From: Actinomadura litoris
GTDB lineage: Bacteria; Actinomycetota; Actinomycetes; Streptosporangiales; Streptosporangiaceae
Direction of reading: 5' to 3'
Assembly: GCF_009733595.1 (NCBI RefSeq)
Contig: NZ_WOFH01000003.1
Location: 558,001-622,000 of the forward strand
DNA length: 64,000 bases
Part shown: one piece after another, positions 26,117-33,457 of the stretch
How the letters are laid out: every line of letters starts with the position of its first letter
Position numbering within the stretch: position 1 is the first letter of the stretch
Translations under genes and position numbers: made by a program
Notes under the pieces: model-generated
Databases searched by the model: none
What the model saw: the letters and a program-made list of their open reading frames with translations, nothing else
Told to the model about the DNA's origin: nothing

Positions 26117-26969
26117 CGGCGCCGCTCCCGGCGGGCGCGCGCGGCATCCGGAACCTCGTCAGCTGCGCCAGCACGGGCCGGGCCGCGCGCCGCCGGCCGG
26201 GCTCCCGTACCGCCGCCGGAGCGCGGGCGTCCCGCGGGTGCGGGACGCGGCGCCCGGCCGCCCGGTCGGCAGGGACCCGCGCGGCCGAGCGGGCGGGAAG
26301 CTCGGTGAGCCTGCCCCGGCTGAGCCCCAGCAGGAGGTCGCACCAGCCGGTGAGCGTCCCGGCGGCGTCGGCGGTGACGACCACGGTCGGCGCGAGCGAG
26401 CGCAGCACCGGGATCAGCTCCGCCATGGCGGCCGCCCCGCCCCCGGCCTCGGCCCCCGCGCCGGGCGCGCACAGCTCGGCGAACGGGTCGTCCAGCAGGA
26501 CGAGGTCGGGCGAGTGGACGCACGCCGCCGCCACGCCCGCGCGCAGCCGGACGTCGGGCGGCAGCAGGGACAGCTCCGTGCCCGCCGCCTCGGCGAGGTC
26601 CAGCCGGGCGATCACGTCGCGCGCGGCCGAGGCGCCGGCGCGCTGGTAGTAGGCGGCATAGGAGACGAACTCTCCCGCGGTCATGTTCTGCTTGCGCGAC
26701 AGCCTTCCGGGCAGGTAGCCGATCCGGGCCCGCGCGGCGCGCACGCCGGCGGCGTGCGCGGTGTCGTGCCCCAGAATGTTTAGCGCGCCGGTGTGCGGCC
26801 GGCGCAAGGTCGCGAACGTGGCCAGCAGAGTGGATTTACCGACACCAGGTGGACCGGCAACGCCGACCACGCCTTCGGGCACCCCGAAGGTCACCGGGCG
26901 CAGGAGCCACCGCCCCCCGCGGCGGACACCCATTCCTCGGGCCACGATCGCGGAATGCTCCGCGATCAC
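26109..26969 (-). CDS. Degenerate ABC transporter ATP-binding protein
   Basis: 286 residues from GTG 26967-26969, preceded by GGGGGG; the longer frame adds 16 unsupported residues. Walker A is intact (GPPGVGKST, 39-47). The signature LSGGQ is replaced by LSLLPPDVRLRAG (133-145). Walker B is DLVLLDDPF (155-163), with Asp in place of the catalytic Glu. The usual switch His is not seen after VVVTAD (197-201). The C-terminus (230-286) is Arg/Pro/Ala-rich. It may bind but hardly hydrolyse ATP. Partner is the overlapping membrane protein gene. Confidence 0.82.
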   Translation of the reverse strand: MIAEHSAIVARGMGVRRGGRWLLRPVTFGVPEGVVGVAGPPGVGKSTLLATFATLRRPHTGALNILGHDTAHAAGVRAARARIGYLPGRLSRKQNMTAGEFVSYAAYYQRAGASAARDVIARLDLAEAAGTELSLLPPDVRLRAGVAAACVHSPDLVLLDDPFAELCAPGAGAEAGGGAAAMAELIPVLRSLAPTVVVTADAAGTLTGWCDLLLGLSRGRLTELPARSAARVPADRAAGRRVPHPRDARAPAAVREPGRRRAARPVLAQLTRFRMPRAPAGSGAGV

Positions 26970-27367
26970 TTGTTTCCCCCCGTTGATCGTCGTGCGGTCG
27001 CGGCGGACGGGGCGCACCGGCGCTTCCCCTCGCCACCCGGTGCCCGCCGCGGCGGACGGGACGCTGGTGACCGTCCCGGGCGCCGGGGCCCTGTTTTGCC
27101 GTGCCGCGATGCATCGACGTCGTGACTATAACCGGGCTTGGTGATGGCTGTCAGCAATCTTTTTGCCCTTACGGCGGAGCGCCTGAATTCTTTGCCTTGG
27201 GCGGCGGACGTGAGAATTCGTAAAAGCCGGACAATGGCTACGGCGGCGGAGGGATCAGGCGAGTCGGGCACCCGATCAAGCGCCCCGGACGCCGCGCGGG
27301 GCGCGACGCGCTCCGCTGGGAGCGGACGGACGTACAGGCGGGGGCGGTCATGGGGCAGGATGGTCCC
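26970..27367. other. Divergent promoter region of about 400 bp
   Basis: The gap separates the leftward ABC operon from the rightward thioredoxin-like gene. It includes an AT-richer patch (about 27120-27240, with TATAAC at 27127-27132 and two GAATTC-like stretches) unlike the surrounding sequence. Open frames here lack ribosome sites and were not accepted. Confidence 0.45.
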
Positions 27368-28327
27368 ATGCCTTCTCGGGACTTTTCGTTGCACGGGGCC
27401 ATCGACCTGGGGGCCCGCCAGGCCGCCACCAGGAAGCAGCAGGAACGCCAGGCTCAGGGCGGCGGCGCGGCCGCGGGCGCCGCGGAGGGCGCGGCCGGCC
27501 AGTACGTCGTGGACGTCACCGACGAGACCTTCAACACCGAGGTCGTGGAGCGGTCGCAGTCCGTCCCCGTCCTCGTCGACTTCTGGGCGGACTGGTGCGG
27601 GCCGTGCAAGCAGCTCAGCCCGATCCTGGAAAAGCTCGCCGCCGAGGCGGCCGGCAAGTGGGTGCTGGCCAAGGTCGACATCGACGCCAACCCGCAGCTC
27701 GGCGCGTACATGCAGCAGATGGGCGTGCGGGGCATCCCGTTCGTGGCCGCCGTCGTCGGCGGGCAGCTGCTGCCGTTCCTGAACGGCGCGGCCCCTGAGG
27801 CGCAGGTGCGCGAGGCCGTCGACCAGCTCTTCGACGCGCTGCGCAAGGAGGGCATCCTCCCGGACGCGCCGGAGGGCGAGCAGGCCGTCCCGGGCGCCGC
27901 GCAGGACGCCCCGGCCGACTCGCCGTACGCGGCGGCCGAGGACGCGCTCACCCGCGGCGACCTGGACGCGGCCAAGGCCGAGTTCCAGCGGCTCCTCACC
28001 GCCAACCCGCGCGACGTCCAGGCCAAGCAGGGCCTCGGGCTGGCGGAGCTGAGCCTGCGGGTCCGCGCGCTCGACCCCGAGCGCGCCGTCCAGGAGGCGG
28101 TCGACAAGCCGGGCGACGTCCAGGCCCAGATCAACGCCTCGGACGTGGAGATCATGTCCGGCCGGGTCGAGGACGCCTTCGCGCGGCTGCTGAACGCCGT
28201 CCGCGTCAGCGCGGGCGACGACCGCGACGCGGCGCGCAAGCACCTGCTGTCGCTGTTCGACCTCCTGCCCGCCGACGACCCGCGCATCGCCAAGGCGCGC
28301 CGCTCGCTCCAGGCCGCCCTGTTCTGA
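27368..28327 (+). CDS. Thioredoxin-TPR fusion, CnoX/YbbN-like
   Basis: 319 residues from ATG 27368. After a Gln/Ala/Gly-rich linker (20-45) comes a thioredoxin domain with the intact active site DFWADWCGPCKQLSP and cis-Pro loop VRGIPFVAAVVGG. The C-terminal half (about 185-319) has TPR-like helices (SPYAAAEDALTRGDLDAAKA, then LLTANPRDVQAKQGLGLAEL). This layout matches the CnoX/YbbN group, chaperone-like proteins that protect proteins from oxidation and pass them to GroEL/DnaK. Unlike E. coli CnoX (SxxC), the CxxC pair is kept, so it may also be redox-active. Confidence 0.9.
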   Translation: MPSRDFSLHGAIDLGARQAATRKQQERQAQGGGAAAGAAEGAAGQYVVDVTDETFNTEVVERSQSVPVLVDFWADWCGPCKQLSPILEKLAAEAAGKWVLAKVDIDANPQLGAYMQQMGVRGIPFVAAVVGGQLLPFLNGAAPEAQVREAVDQLFDALRKEGILPDAPEGEQAVPGAAQDAPADSPYAAAEDALTRGDLDAAKAEFQRLLTANPRDVQAKQGLGLAELSLRVRALDPERAVQEAVDKPGDVQAQINASDVEIMSGRVEDAFARLLNAVRVSAGDDRDAARKHLLSLFDLLPADDPRIAKARRSLQAALF

Positions 28328-28372
28328 GCCGGGCCAGGACGTGCCGGGCGCGGAAACGGGCATGAGACGAAC

Positions 28373-29020
28373 GTGAACGTACGCGTGGTGACGATCTCGG
28401 CCACCTTCGGCGCGGGCGGCGCCGCCGTCGGCCCGATGGTGGCGCGGGCCCTCGGCCTGCCCTTCCTCGACCGGGCGATCCCCGAGATCGTCGCGGGCGA
28501 GATCGGGTGCACGCTGGAGGAGGCGCTCGCCCACGACGGCCGGGCCGAGCGCGGCCTCGGGCGGATCCTCGCCGGGGCGGCGCGGCTGCCGACGGTCGCG
28601 ATGGGCGCGATGGAGGTCTACCTCCCGGACCGGACGATCGTCCCGCCCGAGGAGTTCGTCGAGCACACCGAGCAGATCATCACCAGGACCGCCGACTCCG
28701 GCGGCGGCGTGCTGCTCGGCCGCGGGGCGGCGGTGGTGCTCGCGGACCGCCCGGACGCGCTGCACGTCCGGCTGGACGGGCCGCGGGAGCGGCGGCTGCT
28801 GCTCGCCGCGTCCGAGATGCCGGGTGGCGGGAGCGGGGCACCGGAGCGCGATGTGGAGCGTATGCTCGACGACAACGACCGCGCCCGCACGGCCTACGTG
28901 AAGCACTTCTACGGGGCCGACCCCGCCGACCCGCGGCTCTACCACCTCGTGATCGACACGACGAGGCTGCCCGTCCCCGCCGCGGCCGACCTCATCGTCG
29001 GTGCGGCACGGGCGTGCTGA
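28373..29020 (+). CDS. Cytidylate-kinase-like family protein
   Basis: 215 residues from GTG 28373. The N-terminus VTISATFGAGGAAVGPMVAR, then LGLPFLDRAI, follows the Cytidylate_kin2 pattern (ISREFGSGG in other members) with a modified phosphate loop lacking the usual GKS/T. DDNDRARTAYVKHFYG and LYHLVIDTTRLP match the family's C-terminal half. It is probably a nucleotide-binding kinase-fold protein; enzymatic activity on CMP is not established. Located 45 bp after the thioredoxin-like gene. Confidence 0.82.
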   Translation: MNVRVVTISATFGAGGAAVGPMVARALGLPFLDRAIPEIVAGEIGCTLEEALAHDGRAERGLGRILAGAARLPTVAMGAMEVYLPDRTIVPPEEFVEHTEQIITRTADSGGGVLLGRGAAVVLADRPDALHVRLDGPRERRLLLAASEMPGGGSGAPERDVERMLDDNDRARTAYVKHFYGADPADPRLYHLVIDTTRLPVPAAADLIVGAARAC

Positions 29021-29120
29021 GCGGCAGGGGAGGCCGGGCCGCGGCCCCCGGAGCGTCGCCCCCTCGTGGGACGATACGGCCGGGACAGGGACGTACCCGG
29101 TAGCAAGGGAGCGAGTTGTC

Positions 29121-30524
29121 GTGGCGAGCGTGCCGAGCGTGTCGTACTCCATCACCGTCCGCCTGGAGGTTCCGGCCGGCGGGCGTGCCGTCAGCCAGAT
29201 CACCCACGTGGTCGAGAACGCGGGCGGGATCGTGACGGCCCTCGACGTCAACACGGCGGGCCACGAGACACTGCGGATCGACGTCACGATCGCCACCCGC
29301 GACACCCAGCACGCCGAGGCGATCGCCGCCGCGCTGGAGCAGATGCACGACATCAAGATCCACAAGGTCAGCGACCGGACCTTCCTGATGCACCTCGGCG
29401 GCAAGATCGAGATGCAGTCCAAGGTGCCGCTGCGCACCCGTGACGAGCTGTCGATGGCCTACACGCCCGGGGTGGCGCGGGTGTCGCTGGCGATCGCCCG
29501 CAACCCCGAGGACGTCCGGCGGCTGACGATCAAGCGCAACAGCGTCGCGGTGGTGACCGACGGGTCGGCGGTGCTCGGCCTCGGCAACATCGGCCCGGAG
29601 GCCGCGCTGCCGGTGATGGAGGGCAAGGCGGCGCTGTTCAAGCGGTTCGCCGGGATCGACGCGTGGCCGATCTGCCTCGACACCCAGGACACCGACGAGA
29701 TCGTCCGGACCGTCCAGATCCTCGCGCCCGCGTTCGGCGGCATCAACCTGGAGGACATCTCCGCCCCCCGCTGCTTCGAGGTGGAGGCGCGGCTGCGCGA
29801 GCTGCTCGACATCCCCGTCTTCCACGACGACCAGCACGGCACCGCGATCTGCGTGCTGGCCGCGCTGACCAACGCGCTGCGCGTCGTCGGCAAGGACATC
29901 GCCGACGTGCGGATCACGATGGCGGGCGCGGGCGCGGCGGGCAGTGCGATCCTGAAGCTGCTGATCCACGCGGGCGCGCGCAACCTCGTCGTCTGCGACT
30001 ACCGGGGCGCCGTCCACCTGGGCCGCGACGACCTCGACGACTCGCTCCGCTGGATCGCCGAGCACACCAACGAGGCCGGCTACGCGGGCGACCTGCGCGG
30101 CGCGGTGAAGGACGCCGACGTGTTCGTGGGCGTGTCCGCGCCCGGCATCCTCACCGGCGACGACATCGCGACGATGAACGACGACGCGATCGTGTTCGCG
30201 CTCGCCAACCCCGAGCCCGAGGTCTCGCCGGACGAGGCGCGCGAGCACGCCGCCGTCGTCGCCACCGGCCGCAGCGACTACCCGAACCAGATCAACAACG
30301 TGCTGGCCTTCCCCGGCGTCTTCCGCGGGCTGCTGGACGCGCAGGCCGACGGCGTCACCCAGGGCATGCTCGCCGCGGCGGCCCAGGCGCTCGCCGAGGT
30401 CGTCACGCCGGGCGAGCTGGGCCCGAACTACATCGTGCCGAGCGTCTTCCACCCGGACGTGGCGGGCCGCGTCGCGGGCGCCGTCCGCGAGGCGGCGGGC
30501 GGCCGTCCGCGCACCGAGGTCTGA
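29121..30524 (+). CDS. NAD-dependent malic enzyme with N-terminal ACT-like domain
   Basis: 467 residues from GTG 29121 (AGGGAG upstream; GTGs at 29130 and 29139 are alternatives). The N-terminal 80 residues form an ACT-like domain (SYSITVRLEVPAG, then AGGIVTALDVNTAGHETL), a likely allosteric site. The malic core follows: YTPGVARVSLAIARNPEDVR, AVVTDGSAVLGLGNIGP, PVFHDDQHGTAICVLAALTN and the NAD loop MAGAGAAGSAILKLL. Reaction: oxidative decarboxylation of malate to pyruvate. Terminated by the hairpin at 30539. Confidence 0.95.
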   Translation: MASVPSVSYSITVRLEVPAGGRAVSQITHVVENAGGIVTALDVNTAGHETLRIDVTIATRDTQHAEAIAAALEQMHDIKIHKVSDRTFLMHLGGKIEMQSKVPLRTRDELSMAYTPGVARVSLAIARNPEDVRRLTIKRNSVAVVTDGSAVLGLGNIGPEAALPVMEGKAALFKRFAGIDAWPICLDTQDTDEIVRTVQILAPAFGGINLEDISAPRCFEVEARLRELLDIPVFHDDQHGTAICVLAALTNALRVVGKDIADVRITMAGAGAAGSAILKLLIHAGARNLVVCDYRGAVHLGRDDLDDSLRWIAEHTNEAGYAGDLRGAVKDADVFVGVSAPGILTGDDIATMNDDAIVFALANPEPEVSPDEAREHAAVVATGRSDYPNQINNVLAFPGVFRGLLDAQADGVTQGMLAAAAQALAEVVTPGELGPNYIVPSVFHPDVAGRVAGAVREAAGGRPRTEV

Positions 30525-30538
30525 GGCCCCGCAACGGT

Positions 30539-30567
30539 CCGCCGGGGTTCGGCGCGAACCCCGGCGG
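30539..30567. terminator. Bidirectional terminator hairpin after the malic enzyme gene
   Basis: Perfect 13-bp stem CCGCCGGGGTTCG (30539-30551) and complement (30555-30567) with a 3-nt loop, between convergent genes. Confidence 0.85.
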
Positions 30568-30612
30568 CTGTTCCGGCTCCCGGCTCGGTGGGCGGTCGGC
30601 CGACGTGGCCGG

Positions 30613-31248
30613 TCAGTCGGCCTTCTTCGCGAAGATCCGCTCGCGGCGGCGCGGCCAGATCCCGCCGTACCAGAAGATGATCAGGCCGGTGAGCACGATG
30701 GCGCCGCCGGTCGCGGCGCGCGCCCACAGGACGCCGTTGTCGGGACCGGTGTGCGGCAGCCTGCTCGGCGGGGTCTCGGGCGGCGCGCCGCCACCGCCCG
30801 CGTTCTTGCAGTTCGCCTTGAGCGTCCGCGTCTCGATCGGCTTGTTCGCCCAGCTCACCTGGACGCGGGTGCGGCGGTCCTCCCGCAGCCGGATGGTGAC
30901 CGTCTTGGTCGTGCGGGCGGCGATCTTCCCGGCCACCGGGCCGCCGTCGTCGTTGCGCTCGACGCCGTAGTCCTCGCGCTGGCCGCCGGTGTTGCGGATG
31001 GTGACCCGCACCTCGCGGGACGGGCAGGACACGGCCCCGACGCTCGCCGAGAGCGGCTGCCCCACCGGGCCGGACGGCCCGCTCGGCGACGCCGAGGGCG
31101 AGGCGCCGTCGCCGGAGGGGCTGGGGGAGGGCGTCTCCGAGGTGGCCGCGCGCGAGTCCGACGACGTGGCCTTCCACACCGCGGGGACGGCGATCAGGGC
31201 CGCGATGACCAAGAACACGCCGGCGATGACGACCCTGGGCAACTGCAT
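30613..31248 (-). CDS. LPxTG-type cell-wall-anchored surface protein
   Basis: 211 residues from ATG 31246-31248, with GGGAGGA five bases upstream. Signal/anchor helix at 5-25, then a Ser/Pro-rich linker (38-66). A small extracellular domain (70-150) has two Cys (C75, C147) and the text VRVTIRNTGGQREDYGVE, like a Big/Ig-type or DUF11-like strand domain. The C-terminus is a full sortase signal: LPHTG at 164-168, hydrophobic stretch 174-196, then a basic tail (RRRERIFAKK). Covalent attachment to peptidoglycan is expected; no sortase gene lies in the window. Confidence 0.85.
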   Translation of the reverse strand: MQLPRVVIAGVFLVIAALIAVPAVWKATSSDSRAATSETPSPSPSGDGASPSASPSGPSGPVGQPLSASVGAVSCPSREVRVTIRNTGGQREDYGVERNDDGGPVAGKIAARTTKTVTIRLREDRRTRVQVSWANKPIETRTLKANCKNAGGGGAPPETPPSRLPHTGPDNGVLWARAATGGAIVLTGLIIFWYGGIWPRRRERIFAKKAD

Positions 31249-31332
31249 CGCGTTCCTCCCCGGCCCGGTCGGGCCTCTCCGGCCCGCGGGCCGGAGGACC
31301 GCACGGGTGGCCGATGATGCTAGATCATTCTG

Positions 31333-31344
31333 GGACCTAGGTCC
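31333..31344. promoter_or_regulatory. Perfect 12-bp palindrome GGACCTAGGTCC
   Basis: It lies in the 191-bp divergent gap, 85 bp from the LPxTG gene start and 96 bp from the yqgE start. Also nearby is GATATC-CCC-ATCGATA (about 31355-31370). Such a compact palindrome is likely a regulator-binding site, of unknown owner. Confidence 0.5.
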
Positions 31345-31439
31345 TTGCCGTGCCGATATCCCCATCGATAGGAATGCGTAACAGGCTAACGAGCACGGGG
31401 ACGTGCCGCCGGGGGTCCGGGCAACGCATGATGGGGTCC

Positions 31440-32015
31440 ATGGAAGACGGCATCAGGGTGGGCCTCCTGCTGGTGGCCACCCCCCAACTTGAGGATCCCA
31501 ACTTCAGGCGCAGTGTCGTCCTGGTGGTCGAGCACGACCTGGAGGGGGGCACACTGGGGGTTGTCCTCAACCGGCCGACGGAGGTTCCGGTCGACCGGGT
31601 CCTGCCTCCCTGGGCCGAACTCGTCACGGGTCCCTCGGTGGTGTTCCAGGGGGGTCCGGTGGCGCTCGACAACGCGCTCGCCCTGGCCCGCCTTCCCGGC
31701 GAGGACGAGCCGCTCGGCTGGCGGGCGCTGGACGGCGGCACGGAGGTGGCCAGGGTCGGGCTCGTCGACCTGGACGCGCCGCCCGCGCTGCTGGCGCCCG
31801 AGCTGCTCCAGTTCCGGGTGTTCGCCGGTTACGCGGGCTGGTCGTCCGGCCAGCTGCACGCGGAGATCGAGGACGGGGCGTGGTACCTGGTGCAGGCCGA
31901 GGCCGGCGACGTGTTCGCCGCCGACCCCGACCGGCTGTGGCAGGAGGTGCTGCGGCGCCAGGACGGCGACCTGGCCTTCGTCTCCACTTTTCCCGAGGAC
32001 CCGACGCTGAACTAA
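31440..32015 (+). CDS. YqgE/AlgH family protein
   Basis: 191 residues from ATG 31440; ATG 31428 is an alternative. Family text: VGLLLVATPQLEDPNFRRSV, VLVVEHDLEGGTLGVVLNRP, FQGGPVALDNALALAR, FRVFAGYAGWSSGQLHAEI and GAWYLVQAEAGDVFA. UPF0301/AlgH is a conserved single-domain protein of uncertain function. In actinobacteria it commonly precedes a DUF3039 gene, as here (10 bp). Confidence 0.93.
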   Translation: MEDGIRVGLLLVATPQLEDPNFRRSVVLVVEHDLEGGTLGVVLNRPTEVPVDRVLPPWAELVTGPSVVFQGGPVALDNALALARLPGEDEPLGWRALDGGTEVARVGLVDLDAPPALLAPELLQFRVFAGYAGWSSGQLHAEIEDGAWYLVQAEAGDVFAADPDRLWQEVLRRQDGDLAFVSTFPEDPTLN

Positions 32016-32025
32016 GGTGATTTCC

Positions 32026-32286
32026 GTGAGTACGAAGATCCTTCCCGACAGTGACACCCAGAGTGATGTCAAGCCTGATCTCTCGCACGGTGACGGCGAT
32101 CATGAGCGGTTCGCCCACTATGTGAAGAAGGCCAAGATCACCGAGAGCGCGGTGGCCGGCACGCCGGTGATCGCGCTGTGCGGCAAGGTCTGGGTGCCCA
32201 ACCGGGACCCGAAGAAGTACCCGGTCTGCCCGGAGTGCAAGGAGATCTACGAGTCCATGCAGCCGGGCAAGCAGGGCGACGACTGA
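32026..32286 (+). CDS. DUF3039 zinc-finger-like protein
   Basis: 86 residues from GTG 32026 (AAGGTGA five bases before). Pattern: HERFAHYVKKAKITESAV, GTPVIALCGKVWVPNRDPKK and YPVCPECKEIYESM. The cysteines in ALCGK and CPEC could bind zinc. DUF3039 is near-universal in actinobacteria; its function is unknown. Located immediately after yqgE and before a strong terminator. Confidence 0.93.
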   Translation: MSTKILPDSDTQSDVKPDLSHGDGDHERFAHYVKKAKITESAVAGTPVIALCGKVWVPNRDPKKYPVCPECKEIYESMQPGKQGDD

Positions 32287-32343
32287 GCGGGCACTGAGCA
32301 CGACCGGCGTGGACGGCCGCTGACGGGCGGCGACATGCCAGGG

Positions 32344-32385
32344 TGATCCCGCGGTCGGCGGGGTGGCGGGCCGACCGCGGGATCA
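32344..32385 (+). terminator. Strong hairpin after DUF3039
   Basis: Perfect 16-bp stem (TGATCCCGCGGTCGGC at 32344-32359, complement at 32370-32385) with a 10-nt loop. It would end the yqgE-DUF3039 transcript before the metalloprotease gene. Confidence 0.88.
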
Positions 32386-32431
32386 TCGCGTTTCATCGAG
32401 GGATCGCCGAACGACCGTACGGGGGGAATGG

Positions 32432-33451
32432 ATGCGGCGGTTTGCCGTGGGTTCGCTATGCGCACTGTTGGTCACGCTGTGTGCTGCTTCGAGTTCGAAA
32501 AGTGACGAGATCCGCCGGGGCGGTGAGCCTTGCGCGGCGTCCACCCGCTCCGGGGCGGGCCAGAGCGCGGCCAGACACGCCAGGCGCGACGGGGAAGACC
32601 TGGATCCGCGCCAGGTGGACGCCCTGCTCGCCGACCTCCGCCGCACGCTCCGGGAGAGGTTCGGCACCGACGACGAGAACCGGGTCGACGCGGCGCTCCG
32701 GATGAGCCGCCGCCGCGTCGTCGTCCCCGTCCGCTTCCACGCGATCTCCAGCGGGCGGCGGGGACGGGTGGGGCCGTCCACCGTCCGGCGGCAGATCTCC
32801 ACCCTGAACGCCGCGTACGGGGGCAGGAAGGGCGGCGTCGACACGGGGGTCAGGTTCCGCCTGGCCGGATACGACGTCACCGACAGGGAATCGTGGTTCT
32901 GGCACCCGCAGCGTCACGAGGGCGAGATGAAACGGCGCCTGCGCAGGGGCGGCCCCGGCACGCTGAACATCTTCTCCGCCGCCGTCGGGACGGACATGCT
33001 CGGCTTCTCCACGTTCCCCCAGTGGTACCGGGGCGAACCCCGCATGGACGGCGTCGTCGTCGACTACCGCAGCCTGCCGGGCGGCTCCAACCGCGGGTTC
33101 GACCGCGGCTACACGGCCGTCCACGAGATCGGGCACTGGCTCGGGCTGATGCACACCTTCGAGAACGGCTGCGAGCCGCCGGGCGACGGCGTGGCCGACA
33201 CCCCGTACGAGGCGGAGCCCGCGACGGGCTGTCCGAGCGGCCGGAACTCGTGTCCGCAACGCGGCGGCGACCCCGTCCACAACTTCATGGACTACGCGCA
33301 GGACGCCTGCATGCGGGAGTTCACCGCAGGTCAGGGGCGCCGCGTCCGCGCCGCGTGGGCCGCCTACCGCGCCCCGAACCGCCGCGCCAAAGCTGTAGAT
33401 CTCCGCACAGAACCGACGACGAGGGCGCGATCTGTCGGTGGGGCTCGGTAG
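32432..33451 (+). CDS. Secreted M43 (pappalysin-type) zinc metalloprotease
   Basis: 339 residues from ATG 32432 after GGGGGG. Signal peptide 1-20 (MRRFAVGSLCALLVTLCAAS). A pro-region (30-95) precedes the catalytic domain. The zinc site is HEIGHWLGLMHTF (H231, E232, H235, H241) and the Met-turn is FMDYA (M286). VVVPVRFHAISSG and FSTFPQWYRGEPRMDGVVVD are typical of cytophagalysin-like M43B enzymes. Six or so cysteines in the catalytic part suggest disulfides. Extracellular protein degradation is the likely role. It lies between DUF3039 and the helicase. Confidence 0.92.
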   Translation: MRRFAVGSLCALLVTLCAASSSKSDEIRRGGEPCAASTRSGAGQSAARHARRDGEDLDPRQVDALLADLRRTLRERFGTDDENRVDAALRMSRRRVVVPVRFHAISSGRRGRVGPSTVRRQISTLNAAYGGRKGGVDTGVRFRLAGYDVTDRESWFWHPQRHEGEMKRRLRRGGPGTLNIFSAAVGTDMLGFSTFPQWYRGEPRMDGVVVDYRSLPGGSNRGFDRGYTAVHEIGHWLGLMHTFENGCEPPGDGVADTPYEAEPATGCPSGRNSCPQRGGDPVHNFMDYAQDACMREFTAGQGRRVRAAWAAYRAPNRRAKAVDLRTEPTTRARSVGGAR

Positions 33452-33457
33452 CCTTCA

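Noticed and set aside
27138..27782. 214-codon plus-strand frame starting in the ABC/thioredoxin gap
   Set aside because: It runs into the thioredoxin gene out of frame and becomes Arg/Pro/Ser-rich; the ATG at 27368 explains the region.
29001..29120. Longer malic enzyme start
   Set aside because: Upstream codons overlap the previous gene and give Arg/Gly-rich text; the ACT-like domain begins after GTG 29121.
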